A stretch of 64,000 bases of DNA from Okibacterium sp. HSC-33S16 (GTDB lineage: Bacteria; Actinomycetota; Actinomycetes; Actinomycetales; Microbacteriaceae). The stretch is from the NCBI RefSeq assembly GCF_024171565.1, contig NZ_JALJZZ010000001.1, forward strand, positions 372,001-436,000, read 5' to 3'. Positions within the stretch are counted from its first letter, which is position 1. The number at the start of each line of letters is the position of its first letter. Shown piece after piece: positions 17,411-24,895 of this stretch. Under the pieces are notes generated by a model. The model made no database searches and had not been told where the DNA came from. It saw nothing but the letters and a program-made list of their open reading frames with translations. The translations under genes and the position numbers were made by a program.

Positions 17411-18644
17411 AACCTCCCTCGCTGGTCCCACCCTCGAACAGCTGGAGGCGGCCCGCGTTCTCGTCAGCCGTGTCGCCCAGGAAACTCCGATGGAGAGTTC
17501 GCGCTACCTCGCCGAGCTGCTGGGGGCGCCGGTCTATCTCAAGTGCGAGAACCTACAGCGAACCGGCTCATACAAGATCCGGGGCGCCTATAACCGGATG
17601 GCCCAGCTCAGCGACGAGGAGAAAGCCAGGGGAGTGGTTGCCGCCTCGGCGGGAAACCATGCCCAGGGCGTTGCCTTCGCGGCGCGCGAACTCGGCATCA
17701 CTGCCACGATCTTCATGCCGGTCGGCGTGCCGCTGCCCAAGCTGCAGGCCACCAAGAACTACGGCGCGCAAGTCATTCTTCGGGGCCACACGGTGGCAGA
17801 GCCGTTGCTGGCTGCTGCCGAGTACGCGGAAGAGACCGGGGCGATCTTCATCCCGCCGTACGACCACATCGACGTGATCACCGGCCAGGGCACGCTCGGC
17901 CTCGAGATCTACGACGAGGTACCCGCTGTCGAAACAGTCATCGTGCCGATCGGCGGCGGTGGACTCATTTCAGGAGTCGCAGCCGCGGTGAAGCAGCGCG
18001 CCGCGGCGGAAGGCCGAACGGTGCGAGTGATCGGCGTGCAGGCAGCCAACGCCTCTGCATACCCGGCTTCCCTTGACGCCGGCTATCCGGTCGACGTGCC
18101 CATCACGCCGACGATCGCCGACGGCATCGCGGTGGGGCGCCCAGGCGCCGTCAACTTCGATATCATCCGTCACCTTGTCGACGAGGTGACCACGGTCAGC
18201 GAAGACGACATGGCGAAGGCCCTGCTCGTCCTTCTCGAGCGCGCCAAACTCGTCGTCGAGCCCGCCGGGGCCGCCGGCGTCGCGGCCATTATTGCGGGAA
18301 AGGTGACGCCAAGCGGGCCGACCGTTGTGGTGCTCTCGGGTGGAAACATTGACCCCCTGCTGATGCAACGGGTGATCAGCCATGGCCTGGCGGCATCCGA
18401 TCGATATCTCACCCTTCGCATCCCGCTGCCCGATCGCCCCGGTCAGCTGGCGAGGACCTCCGAACTCGTCGCACAGGCCAACGCCAACGTCATCGAGGTG
18501 CTGCACACCCGGCACGGTCACGGCCTCAAAATCGGTGAAGTCGAGCTGGAACTCAGCGTGGAAACCCGCGGCGCCGAACACCGCGACCTGGTCGTCGAGA
18601 CGCTGCGCGCGGCCGGGTACCACCCGCACATCGTCGAGGATTAA
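17403..18644 (+). CDS. ilvA: Threonine ammonia-lyase (threonine dehydratase)
   Basis: A 413-residue fold-II PLP enzyme that converts L-threonine to 2-oxobutanoate, the entry to isoleucine synthesis. The PLP lysine lies in TGSYKIRGAYN, and a glycine loop (PIGGGGLISG) binds the cofactor phosphate. A C-terminal ACT-like segment (about residues 330-410, RIPLPDRPGQLARTSE...NVIEVLHTRHG) marks the short one-ACT type rather than the long two-ACT E. coli IlvA. The ATG overlaps the end of the AI-2E gene. A convergent hairpin terminator follows. Confidence 0.92.
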   Translation: MPETSLAGPTLEQLEAARVLVSRVAQETPMESSRYLAELLGAPVYLKCENLQRTGSYKIRGAYNRMAQLSDEEKARGVVAASAGNHAQGVAFAARELGITATIFMPVGVPLPKLQATKNYGAQVILRGHTVAEPLLAAAEYAEETGAIFIPPYDHIDVITGQGTLGLEIYDEVPAVETVIVPIGGGGLISGVAAAVKQRAAAEGRTVRVIGVQAANASAYPASLDAGYPVDVPITPTIADGIAVGRPGAVNFDIIRHLVDEVTTVSEDDMAKALLVLLERAKLVVEPAGAAGVAAIIAGKVTPSGPTVVVLSGGNIDPLLMQRVISHGLAASDRYLTLRIPLPDRPGQLARTSELVAQANANVIEVLHTRHGHGLKIGEVELELSVETRGAEHRDLVVETLRAAGYHPHIVED

Positions 18645-18649
18645 ACGAC

Positions 18650-18685
18650 AAACGCATCGGGCCGGTCTTCCGGTCCGATGCGTTT
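18650..18685. terminator. Bidirectional terminator between ilvA and greA
   Basis: AAACGCATCGG pairs with CCGATGCGTTT around a CCGG-rich inner stem; it ends in TTTCTCTTG on the plus strand. It separates convergent genes. Confidence 0.85.
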
Positions 18686-18705
18686 CTCTTGTGCCGAGCG
18701 GGCGA

Positions 18706-19197
18706 TTAGCCCATGTAGGTTTCGACCTTGAGGATCTTGACCGAGATCTCTTTGCCGTTGGGGGCAGCGTATGTCGTCGATTCGCCGACCTTGAGGCCGA
18801 GGATGGCGCCTCCGAGCGGGCTCTGCTCGCTGTAAACGTCGATGTTGGATCCTGCGGCGATCTCGCGGTTGCCGAGGAGGAAGACTTCCTCGCCACCGGC
18901 GACGTCAGCGGTAATGACCGTTCCGGACTCAACGACTCCGTGGCTTTCGGGGGCCTCGGACACGGTGGCGTCACGCAGCAACTGCGTGAGCGTGCGGATG
19001 CGGGCTTCCTGCTTGCCCTGCTCATCCTTGGCAGCGTGGTAGCCGCCGTTTTCTTTCAGGTCGCCCTCTTCGCGAGCGGCCTCAATCTTCTTGGCAATCT
19101 CTTCGCGGCCAACCGTGGACAGTTCCGCAAGCTCGGCAGCGAGTCGATCGTACGCTTCCTGCGTCAGGAACATGACCTGCGTCGTCTCTGCAGCCAT
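18706..19197 (-). CDS. greA: Transcription elongation factor GreA
   Basis: A 163-residue GreA. The N-terminal coiled coil contains REEGDLKENGGYHAAKDEQG, whose acidic tip (Asp, Glu) enters the RNA polymerase secondary channel to stimulate transcript cleavage. The C-terminal FKBP-like domain ends in a Ser/Gly-rich loop and KILKVE. SD AAGGAG precedes ATG 19197. The gene lies beside a DUF4307 gene and mca, as in other actinobacteria. Confidence 0.96.
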   Translation of the reverse strand: MAAETTQVMFLTQEAYDRLAAELAELSTVGREEIAKKIEAAREEGDLKENGGYHAAKDEQGKQEARIRTLTQLLRDATVSEAPESHGVVESGTVITADVAGGEEVFLLGNREIAAGSNIDVYSEQSPLGGAILGLKVGESTTYAAPNGKEISVKILKVETYMG

Positions 19198-19219
19198 GGC
19201 GAACTCCTTACATAAACGG

Positions 19220-19268
19220 ACGCCCTGACGGTTGCGTCAGGGCGTGTCACATACCCGTTTGCGGGTAT
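19220..19268. terminator. Two hairpins between the DUF4307 gene and greA
   Basis: ACGCCCTGAC / GTCAGGGCGT (19220-19245) is followed by ATACCCG / CGGGTAT (19251-19268). They lie downstream of the DUF4307 stop and just upstream of the greA start region, so they could end DUF4307 transcription or attenuate read-through into greA. Confidence 0.6.
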
Positions 19269-19277
19269 CAGGAGAGC

Positions 19278-19694
19278 TTAGGCCAGCCAACAACGATAAA
19301 TCAAACCCGTACTGGCACGTTCCGTGGTTCTCACAGACTCCGTGATCGTGCGGTTGAACGCGTCAGACGCTGGCACGTCGATGATCTTCCAGCCGACGAC
19401 CGCGAAGCGATCGTTGAGTGCCTGGACCGCACAGTAGGTGGGGGTTCCTACGGGAACGGAGAGCTGGAATGTGACGTCCACCGAGGTGTCGGAGGTGACG
19501 GAGTGTGCGATGTCCTTCGCCTCCATGTTGGAGCCGCCCGCATCGAGTCCGGCCCAGACCACCCACGCCACGAGTACAACCGCGAAGATGGCGGCGGCGA
19601 CAACACCGAGTCGCTTCTGCTGGGTTCTCGATCGTTTGGAGCGGCCGTATCGTGCGTCGAGGATGTCTGGCTCGCGCGAACTGTCCGAAACCAT
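19278..19694 (-). CDS. DUF4307 family membrane protein
   Basis: A 138-residue protein with a basic N-terminus (RYGRSKRSRTQQKRLG), one membrane helix (VVAAAIFAVVLVAWVVWAGL, about residues 30-50) and an exterior beta-rich domain with two cysteines (YCAVQAL and YRCWLA). DUF4307 proteins of this size sit between greA and mca in many actinobacteria; the role is unknown. ATG 19694 is preferred over the TTG one codon upstream. It is divergent from mca. Confidence 0.85.
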   Translation of the reverse strand: MVSDSSREPDILDARYGRSKRSRTQQKRLGVVAAAIFAVVLVAWVVWAGLDAGGSNMEAKDIAHSVTSDTSVDVTFQLSVPVGTPTYCAVQALNDRFAVVGWKIIDVPASDAFNRTITESVRTTERASTGLIYRCWLA

Positions 19695-19803
19695 CAATCC
19701 TCATCCGTACAACCGTTTAGTCTGTAGGTACAAGGTTATCGTTTCTCGGCTCACGGTCGGACGAGAGCCAGCACGCACACTCAGGGAAGACGCAGGCGAC
19801 ATC

Positions 19804-20670
19804 GTGACTCTCCGGCTCCTGTCGGTCCACGCCCATCCGGATGACGAATCCAGCAAGGGCGCAGCGACCAGCGCGTATTACACCTCTCGAGGCGTCGAAG
19901 TTCTCGTCGTCAGTTGCACCGGTGGCGAACGAGGCGACATCCTCAACGACGCGCTTCCCGACCGTCCGCACGCCGAGCGCGACATCGCCGGACTTCGTCG
20001 GCGCGAGATGGCGGAGGCCGCCCGCATCCTCGGCATCCAGCACCGCTGGCTCGGCTACGTCGACTCCGGCATGGCCAACGACGATGGCAGCCTGCCACTG
20101 AACTCCTTCGCCTCCATTCCGCTCAGCACCTCCGCCGAGGCACTCGTGCGCATTGTTCGTCGGTTCCGGCCGCAGGTCATGGTGACGTACGACGAGAACG
20201 GTGGCTACCCGCACCCCGACCACATTCGCTGCCACCAGATCTCGGTTGCCGCTTTCGACGCGGCCTCCGACGCCACCGTGTATCCGAACGCCGGCCAGCC
20301 GTGGCAGGTGTCGAAGCTCTACTACGACAACGTCTTCAACTACCAGCGCATCAAGGCGAACGCCGACACGCTGCTCGCCGAACAGCCTGACTCACCGCTT
20401 ACCGAACAACTCGGAGAGATGCTGACGTGGATGAAGGACCGCCCTGTCCGTGCGACGACGCACGTTCCCGCTGGCGAATTCTTCGAGGCCCGCGACGCCG
20501 CGCTCCGGGCTCACGCCAGCCAGGTTGCAGGTGACTCCAGCTTCTTCTTCTGGCCCAATGATTTGCAGCGGCGAGCCTGGCCGTTCGAAGACTTCGAATT
20601 GGCCCGCAGCCTGGTGCCGACAGAAGACACAGAGAGCGACTTGTTCGCCGGAATTGAGGACACGGAATGA
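19804..20670 (+). CDS. mca: Mycothiol S-conjugate amidase Mca
   Basis: A 288-residue LmbE-family zinc amidase. It cleaves the amide of mycothiol S-conjugates, releasing a mercapturic acid for export and GlcN-Ins for mycothiol recycling. The zinc site is seen as HAHPDDES near the N-terminus (H11, D13-D14) and GGYPHPDHIRCH (HPDH at 137-140). CTGGERGDILN is the usual second segment. GTG 19804 gives the family length; longer in-frame extensions overlap the divergent DUF4307 gene. The stop overlaps the next start (ATGA). This shows that the organism uses mycothiol. Confidence 0.93.
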   Translation: MTLRLLSVHAHPDDESSKGAATSAYYTSRGVEVLVVSCTGGERGDILNDALPDRPHAERDIAGLRRREMAEAARILGIQHRWLGYVDSGMANDDGSLPLNSFASIPLSTSAEALVRIVRRFRPQVMVTYDENGGYPHPDHIRCHQISVAAFDAASDATVYPNAGQPWQVSKLYYDNVFNYQRIKANADTLLAEQPDSPLTEQLGEMLTWMKDRPVRATTHVPAGEFFEARDAALRAHASQVAGDSSFFFWPNDLQRRAWPFEDFELARSLVPTEDTESDLFAGIEDTE

Positions 20671-20987
20671 TCGCCGGATTTAACGCTGTGACGGATGCGA
20701 TGTGGCGCTTTGCCGCCACACCGGTGCCCACCCCGACCGGGGTGGACGCCGACGATGTCACACCGGGCGTCTGGGGATTCGCGATCATCTTCCTGATCGC
20801 CGTGGTCGTTGTACTCCTGATCATCGACATGCAGCGCCGGGTACGCCGGGTGAACTACAAGGCCGAGATCGATGAGCGGCTGCAGGACGAGCTTGCTGAG
20901 TCACAGCGGACCGATGCGTCTGGCACTCCGCAGGATCCGGGCGCACCCCGGCAGAACGGCGACGGAACCGAGTTCCCGGGCCGGTAA
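20667..20987 (+). CDS. Small membrane protein downstream of mca
   Basis: A 106-residue protein with one membrane helix (GFAIIFLIAVVVVLLIIDM, about residues 36-54), then a basic patch and a charged, disordered-looking C-terminus (RRVNYKAEIDERLQDELAES). It is translationally coupled to mca by an ATGA overlap. A small membrane protein in this position is a recurring neighbour of mca; its role is unknown. Its last 47 codons are duplicated at 24750-24892. Confidence 0.8.
   Translation: MIAGFNAVTDAMWRFAATPVPTPTGVDADDVTPGVWGFAIIFLIAVVVVLLIIDMQRRVRRVNYKAEIDERLQDELAESQRTDASGTPQDPGAPRQNGDGTEFPGR
20845..20987. repeat. Direct repeat copy 1 (3' end of the mca-linked small gene)
   Basis: 143 bp identical to 24750-24892 except for three substitutions (at 20873, 20894 and 20933). 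The stop codon is included. A few further matching bases follow (GGTT-CG). The two copies are 3,905 bp apart and bracket the 21.0-24.7 kb segment. Confidence 0.95.
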
Positions 20988-21245
20988 CGGTTCCGTCACG
21001 GGATCCACTCCGAAGGTGCATAGCCTGCCTAAGCGTGAGATTGTCACCCCGGCGCAGCTTACAGCCACACCACTAGCTGATCGAGAAGGCTGCTGGCGAC
21101 CCGCGTCTTCGGCGCCGCGCCGAGTTCGCTAGCCAGCGACTCTAAGGCGGCGCCATCTCGAGGCCGAGTCCTCGCTTTCGGCAATGGTCTGCCAATGAGC
21201 ATCGAGCCGAGCAACATGTGAATCGATGCGCGATAGGTTGTCGAT
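20988..21245. other. 258-bp gap at the left edge of the inserted segment
   Basis: No gene could be supported here. A minus-strand open frame (its end at 21059) covers part of it, but the only plausible starts lie inside the lipoprotein gene. The promoter of the 21246 gene should lie near its 3' end. Confidence 0.5.
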
Positions 21246-21788
21246 ATGAATCCACCCCGCCCTCGGCTCTTTGCTCTGGCTGGGATCGTTGTCGTGGTCG
21301 GTGCTCTTTCCGGGTGTGCGCCGCAGGATGTCGACGGAACCTTGTGGCGGCAGGTTGCCGCCTTCAAGGATCCGTTCGGCCGCTCTCTTGTCGGCGCGGT
21401 CGAAGGGATGGCGACCGAGGATCTTGCGCACGGCATTAGCGAAGACAACTTACTCGCGGGCAACTATTGGGACGGCGACGAATCGAGTCTCGAATCTCTT
21501 TCGTTGGTGAACGGGGGCGCTGTGATCCACAACCTTGAGGAACACACCCCGGGTATTTCGTTCGATGTTCTAATCACCTCCGGACCTCGCGATGTCGAAG
21601 CTGACACTTTGGCCAACCCAGCAGGTCCGTATCTTGGACCGAACTCTGTGTTCACCTGCTCAAGAATTGCGATCGGATTCGAGACTCGAACGTCGTGGCG
21701 ATGGACCGATACGGATTGTGATGATGCTCTCACAGGGCAGCTGGGGCCTGGGGCTCAGCTCGTCTCGATACACGAGTTCGACGGGTGA
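21246..21788 (+). CDS. Putative lipoprotein
   Basis: A 180-residue protein with a lipoprotein signal: basic start, hydrophobic core LFALAGIVVVVGAL and lipobox LSGC (Cys about residue 24). The mature part is beta-rich with two further cysteines (FTCSRI and TDCDD), probably a disulphide. No family was recognised. It lies just inside the left repeat of the 3.9-kb segment, has no obvious partner, and converges with the regulator gene at 21889. Confidence 0.65.
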   Translation: MNPPRPRLFALAGIVVVVGALSGCAPQDVDGTLWRQVAAFKDPFGRSLVGAVEGMATEDLAHGISEDNLLAGNYWDGDESSLESLSLVNGGAVIHNLEEHTPGISFDVLITSGPRDVEADTLANPAGPYLGPNSVFTCSRIAIGFETRTSWRWTDTDCDDALTGQLGPGAQLVSIHEFDG

Positions 21789-21888
21789 ACCCTGCCGTCC
21801 AGATCTCCTGTTCCGTTCACCGACCGGTCATTGGGGCACTTCCAGAGACGGCCTTACGATTCAGAGGAACACTTACCGGACCCCACTA

Positions 21889-22791
21889 CTAAGCGGTTGG
21901 ATCGGGTTGCACCCTGTCGCGGATAGATTCATCGGTGTTGATGGTTGCTGCCCAGTTGGCGAGCAGTTGAAGTTTTTCGTGTGAGGGGGAGCCGGGATCA
22001 GTTGTGTAGGCGAGCAGTAGCAGGCCTGGTGCACTGGAGAGTTGAAGGCCTTCGAATGACAGAGCCATGTCCCCGACCGTTGGGTGATGAATTTCCTTGA
22101 AACCGGTGCGGTGTTCGCGGACGTTGTGCGATGCCCAGAGGGTGCGAAAGACGTCGCTGCGGGTGGAGAGCTCTCCGACGAGGTTGCTCAGGCTGCGGTC
22201 GTGTGCGGAACGGCCAGCCTCGCTGCGAAGCAACGCGACGGTTTGCCGCGCGGCTTCTTCCCAATCGAGGTAGAAGTCTTGTGATTTCGGGTCGAGGAAC
22301 ACGAACCGTCCGAAGTTCGGTGTTCGCTGCGACTGCTCGAAAATCGGAGAATAAAGGGCCTGCCCGAGGCTGTTGGCGGCGACGATATCGCCCCGGCCGT
22401 TCTGAACAACCGCGGCGACGTCTTTCATCGCGTCGATCATCTGGCGGACACTCGGGGAGATCTGCGCCGCCTTTGCAGAGCTACGACGACGGGCCGCGCC
22501 TGGGCTGGCGGTCGCGGCTCTGACGAGGTCGTGCAGGTGCGCATGCTCCGCGTCGTCAAGTTGCAGAGCGCGGCTGATGCCATCGAGGACCGATTCGGAG
22601 ACTCCGGTGGCGTTGCCGCGTTCGAGGCGGGTGTAATACTCCACACTGATTCCGGCGATCAGGGCCACTTCTTCACGGCGCAGACCGGTGACGCGGCGGC
22701 GACCCCCGAAGTTAGGGAGTCCAGCTTTCTCGGGGGTCAGCCGGGCGCGGCGAGTCATCAGGAACTCCCGAATGTCGTTAGAACTGTCCAT
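21889..22791 (-). CDS. XRE-type regulator with MmyB-like ligand-binding domain
   Basis: A 300-residue regulator. The N-terminal HTH (about residues 8-85) has GLRREEVALIAGISVEYYTRLERG, characteristic of this actinobacterial group. The remaining ~200 residues form the MmyB-like domain, with FVFLDPKSQDFYLDWEEAAR. Such regulators usually repress a divergent short-chain dehydrogenase, which is the arrangement here (SDR at 22914). TACCGT lies 6 nt before ATG 22791; GAGGA is also present as an SD. Confidence 0.9.
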   Translation of the reverse strand: MDSSNDIREFLMTRRARLTPEKAGLPNFGGRRRVTGLRREEVALIAGISVEYYTRLERGNATGVSESVLDGISRALQLDDAEHAHLHDLVRAATASPGAARRRSSAKAAQISPSVRQMIDAMKDVAAVVQNGRGDIVAANSLGQALYSPIFEQSQRTPNFGRFVFLDPKSQDFYLDWEEAARQTVALLRSEAGRSAHDRSLSNLVGELSTRSDVFRTLWASHNVREHRTGFKEIHHPTVGDMALSFEGLQLSSAPGLLLLAYTTDPGSPSHEKLQLLANWAATINTDESIRDRVQPDPTA

Positions 22792-22797
22792 TCCTCG

Positions 22798-22803
22798 ACG
22801 GTA
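22798..22803 (-). promoter_or_regulatory. Leaderless-type -10 for the MmyB-like regulator
   Basis: TACCGT-N6-ATG(22791). An SD-like GAGGA overlaps the 6-nt spacer, so initiation mode is ambiguous. Confidence 0.4.
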
Positions 22804-22913
22804 CGTCAGCGGACGGCCTTTAGGGGGTCCCTGGTATTAACCGGATAGGTAGGGACTGCCTCGCGTGTACGAAGTTGCCTTTACTGGAATCACCGACAGG
22901 AAAGGAGTCACCG

Positions 22914-23759
22914 ATGAGTGACAGCAAAGTTTGGCTTATCACCGGCGCAGCGCGGGGGATGGGCGTCGACATCGTCAACGCGGCTTTGGCCGCCGGCCAC
23001 TCGGTTGTCGCTACAGCTCGAGACGCCGCCCGCGTCACAGAGGTTTTCGGGGAGCAGGAGAATCTCCTTGCCGTGCCCCTGGACATCACCGATGAGGGTG
23101 CCGCGCGGATGGCTGTCGAAGCCGCTGTTGAGCGTTTTGGTCGAATCGATGTGCTCGTGAACAACGCTGGGTTGTTCTACGCGGGGTTCTTCGAGGAGAT
23201 CAGCCCTGAGCAGTTCCGCCACCAGATGGATGTGAATTTCTTCGGCCCGCTGAATGTCACCCGCGCCGTCCTGCCGGTCATGCGCAAGCAACGCAGCGGC
23301 CAGGTCGTCACGTTCAGCTCCACCGCGGGCCTGGTCGGTCAGGAGTTCGTCGCCGCTTACTGCGCTTCGAAGTTCGCGCTTGAAGGCTGGATGGAATCCA
23401 TCCGGCTCGACCTTGCCCCGTACGGGATCGGAACCACTATCGTGGAGCCCGGATTCTTCCGAACGGAACTGCTTGTCGAAGGCTCCTCAACGTTGTGGCC
23501 GGAACTGTCGATCCCCGACTATGCCGAGCGCACCGCCGCGACAATCGAAGGGTGGAAAGGCATGAACGGCAAGCAGGGTGGGGACCCTGCGAAGCTCGCC
23601 GCAGCTTTGATTACCGTCATCGACCGTGCGGAGCCGCCGCTGCGGTGGCTCGCCGGAGCCGACGCTGTCCAGACCGCAGAGCAGAAGAGCGATGACCTTC
23701 GTGCTCAGGCGAATGCCTTCCGTGAACTGTCGACCTCGCTTAACCACGACGACACCTAA
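22914..23759 (+). CDS. Short-chain dehydrogenase/reductase (SDR)
   Basis: A 281-residue classical SDR. Seen are the nucleotide motif TGAARGMG (about residues 10-17), NNAG, the catalytic Ser in TFSSTAG, and YCASK (Tyr and Lys). RD after the second strand (ATARDAARV) suggests NADP preference. The substrate is unknown. SD AAAGGAG precedes ATG 22914; 13 upstream in-frame codons are not needed. It is divergent from the MmyB-like regulator, its probable repressor. Confidence 0.92.
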   Translation: MSDSKVWLITGAARGMGVDIVNAALAAGHSVVATARDAARVTEVFGEQENLLAVPLDITDEGAARMAVEAAVERFGRIDVLVNNAGLFYAGFFEEISPEQFRHQMDVNFFGPLNVTRAVLPVMRKQRSGQVVTFSSTAGLVGQEFVAAYCASKFALEGWMESIRLDLAPYGIGTTIVEPGFFRTELLVEGSSTLWPELSIPDYAERTAATIEGWKGMNGKQGGDPAKLAAALITVIDRAEPPLRWLAGADAVQTAEQKSDDLRAQANAFRELSTSLNHDDT

Positions 23760-23780
23760 ACAACAACCTCACCGTGTCGT

Positions 23781-23818
23781 TGCCCGGGCACTCCGTAAGC
23801 CGTACCGTGCCCGGGCAC
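23781..23818. promoter_or_regulatory. Twin GCCCGGGC palindromes downstream of the SDR gene
   Basis: Two copies of TGCCCGGGCA, at 23781-23790 and 23808-23817, spaced 27 nt start to start. Each is self-complementary, and the two can also pair with each other. This could be a convergent terminator or an operator. Confidence 0.4.
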
Positions 23819-23936
23819 ACAGCCGATGTATTTCGGCGCCCCTGCTTCTATGGGATTTCTGGCTCCGCGTGATGGCGACGTGATTATCCGATCACCCATG
23901 TGGCGGACACCGGCCGTAAAGTGTCGTGCAACGGGG

Positions 23937-24482
23937 CTATTGCTTTTGTCGAGAGGCAAGTTGATCATTCAAGGGTGGTTGTGCCGTGTCGTGCGTCTGT
24001 CGGCGCGCGCGGCGAGATGATCTCGCACGCGAAAGGGGATATTTCTCATCGAGGTGCGGTTCCAGGTAGAGCCTGCGGATCGCAAGCAAGATCATTGTGC
24101 CGCCGATCCAGTAGCCCAGGAACAGGACCAATCCTTGTGCGAAGGTGAAACTGACCAGTGTCAGGACAACACCGATGCCAATGTAGAGCCATCGCCAGGC
24201 ACCGGTGATCCGATCACGGGCGGCCTGCTGCTGATGGGTGCGGTTGTCTAAAGAATCGACGCGGCTGATGAGCCCCGCGTCGTCAATGGCGAAGAAGAGA
24301 TCTCGGACCGACACTCGCAGGGCCTCCGCCACAAGCGACAACGTTTCAAGGCTCGCATCTTCTCCTGCTTCCAGGCGCTGGACGGTTCGGAGTCCGATAC
24401 CGCTCTCGGTTGCGAGTCGTTCTTGGGTCCAACCTTGGGCTTGTCGAAGCTCGATTATTCGTGTCTTGTTCATAGACCCCAT
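23937..24482 (-). CDS. XRE family regulator with two membrane helices
   Basis: A 181-residue protein. The N-terminal HTH (about residues 4-65, with LRQAQGWTQERLATESGIGLRTVQRLEAG) is followed by two membrane helices (about 95-112 and 117-140) and a basic tail. Fusion of an XRE domain to short membrane helices is known in small regulators of membrane or bacteriocin-type systems; the target here is unknown. ATG 24482 is preferred because GGAG lies 7 nt before it; ATG 24497 and ATG 24473 are alternatives. Confidence 0.8.
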   Translation of the reverse strand: MGSMNKTRIIELRQAQGWTQERLATESGIGLRTVQRLEAGEDASLETLSLVAEALRVSVRDLFFAIDDAGLISRVDSLDNRTHQQQAARDRITGAWRWLYIGIGVVLTLVSFTFAQGLVLFLGYWIGGTMILLAIRRLYLEPHLDEKYPLSRARSSRRARRQTHDTAQPPLNDQLASRQKQ

Positions 24483-24749
24483 GCTTGCTCCGACCATGCT
24501 TCAACACCACGCCACTACGACGCCAGTGGGCCGCCAGATCACCGCCAGAAGGCCGCCACCCAATACTCTCAGCCCTCGCCATCGAATGGCAGCAGTCCAG
24601 TCGGGTAGCGGCTGGGCCTGAGGCGCTCCGCTGAGCGTCGGGCCGACGATCTTATGGTCGCAAACCTCCAGCGGACGTTGGCTATCGAACTTGTCGCGCC
24701 GATGGCGGTTCTCACACTCACATTCCTTCATTGGCGCCCAGCGCGGAGT

Positions 24750-24892
24750 GCCGGGTGAACTACAAGGCCGAGATCGACGAGCGGCTGCAGGACGAGCTGG
24801 CTGAGTCACAGCGGACCGATGCGTCTGGCACTCCGCAAGATCCGGGCGCACCCCGGCAGAACGGCGACGGAACCGAGTTCCCGGGCCGGTAA
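24750..24892 (+). pseudogene. Duplicated 3' fragment of the mca-linked small gene (direct repeat copy 2)
   Basis: A 143-bp copy of 20845-20987 with three substitutions, coding only the last 47 residues and the stop of the small membrane protein. The upstream half of the gene is missing; the bases just before it (CAGCGCGGAGT) are weakly like the parental CAGCGCCGGGTAC. It ends 3 nt before the stop of the convergent FAD monooxygenase gene, which is probably where the intact small gene once ended. Confidence 0.9.
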
Positions 24893-24895
24893 TGG

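Noticed and set aside
16651-17877. Plus-strand open frame inside the AI-2E and ilvA genes
   Set aside because: Arg/Ser-rich shadow of two clear genes.
21059-21463. Minus-strand open frame at the left edge of the 3.9-kb segment, ending with a protein-like tail
   Set aside because: Its N-terminal part is the shadow of the lipoprotein gene, no SD or leaderless -10 precedes a usable start, and the tail (LLGSMLIGRPLPKARTRP) matched nothing I recognise. It could be a decayed gene end, but that cannot be supported.
24501-24851. Minus-strand open frame upstream of the XRE membrane regulator
   Set aside because: Half of it is antisense to the duplicated 143-bp fragment, and the rest has no start signal; its hydrophobic end is probably chance.
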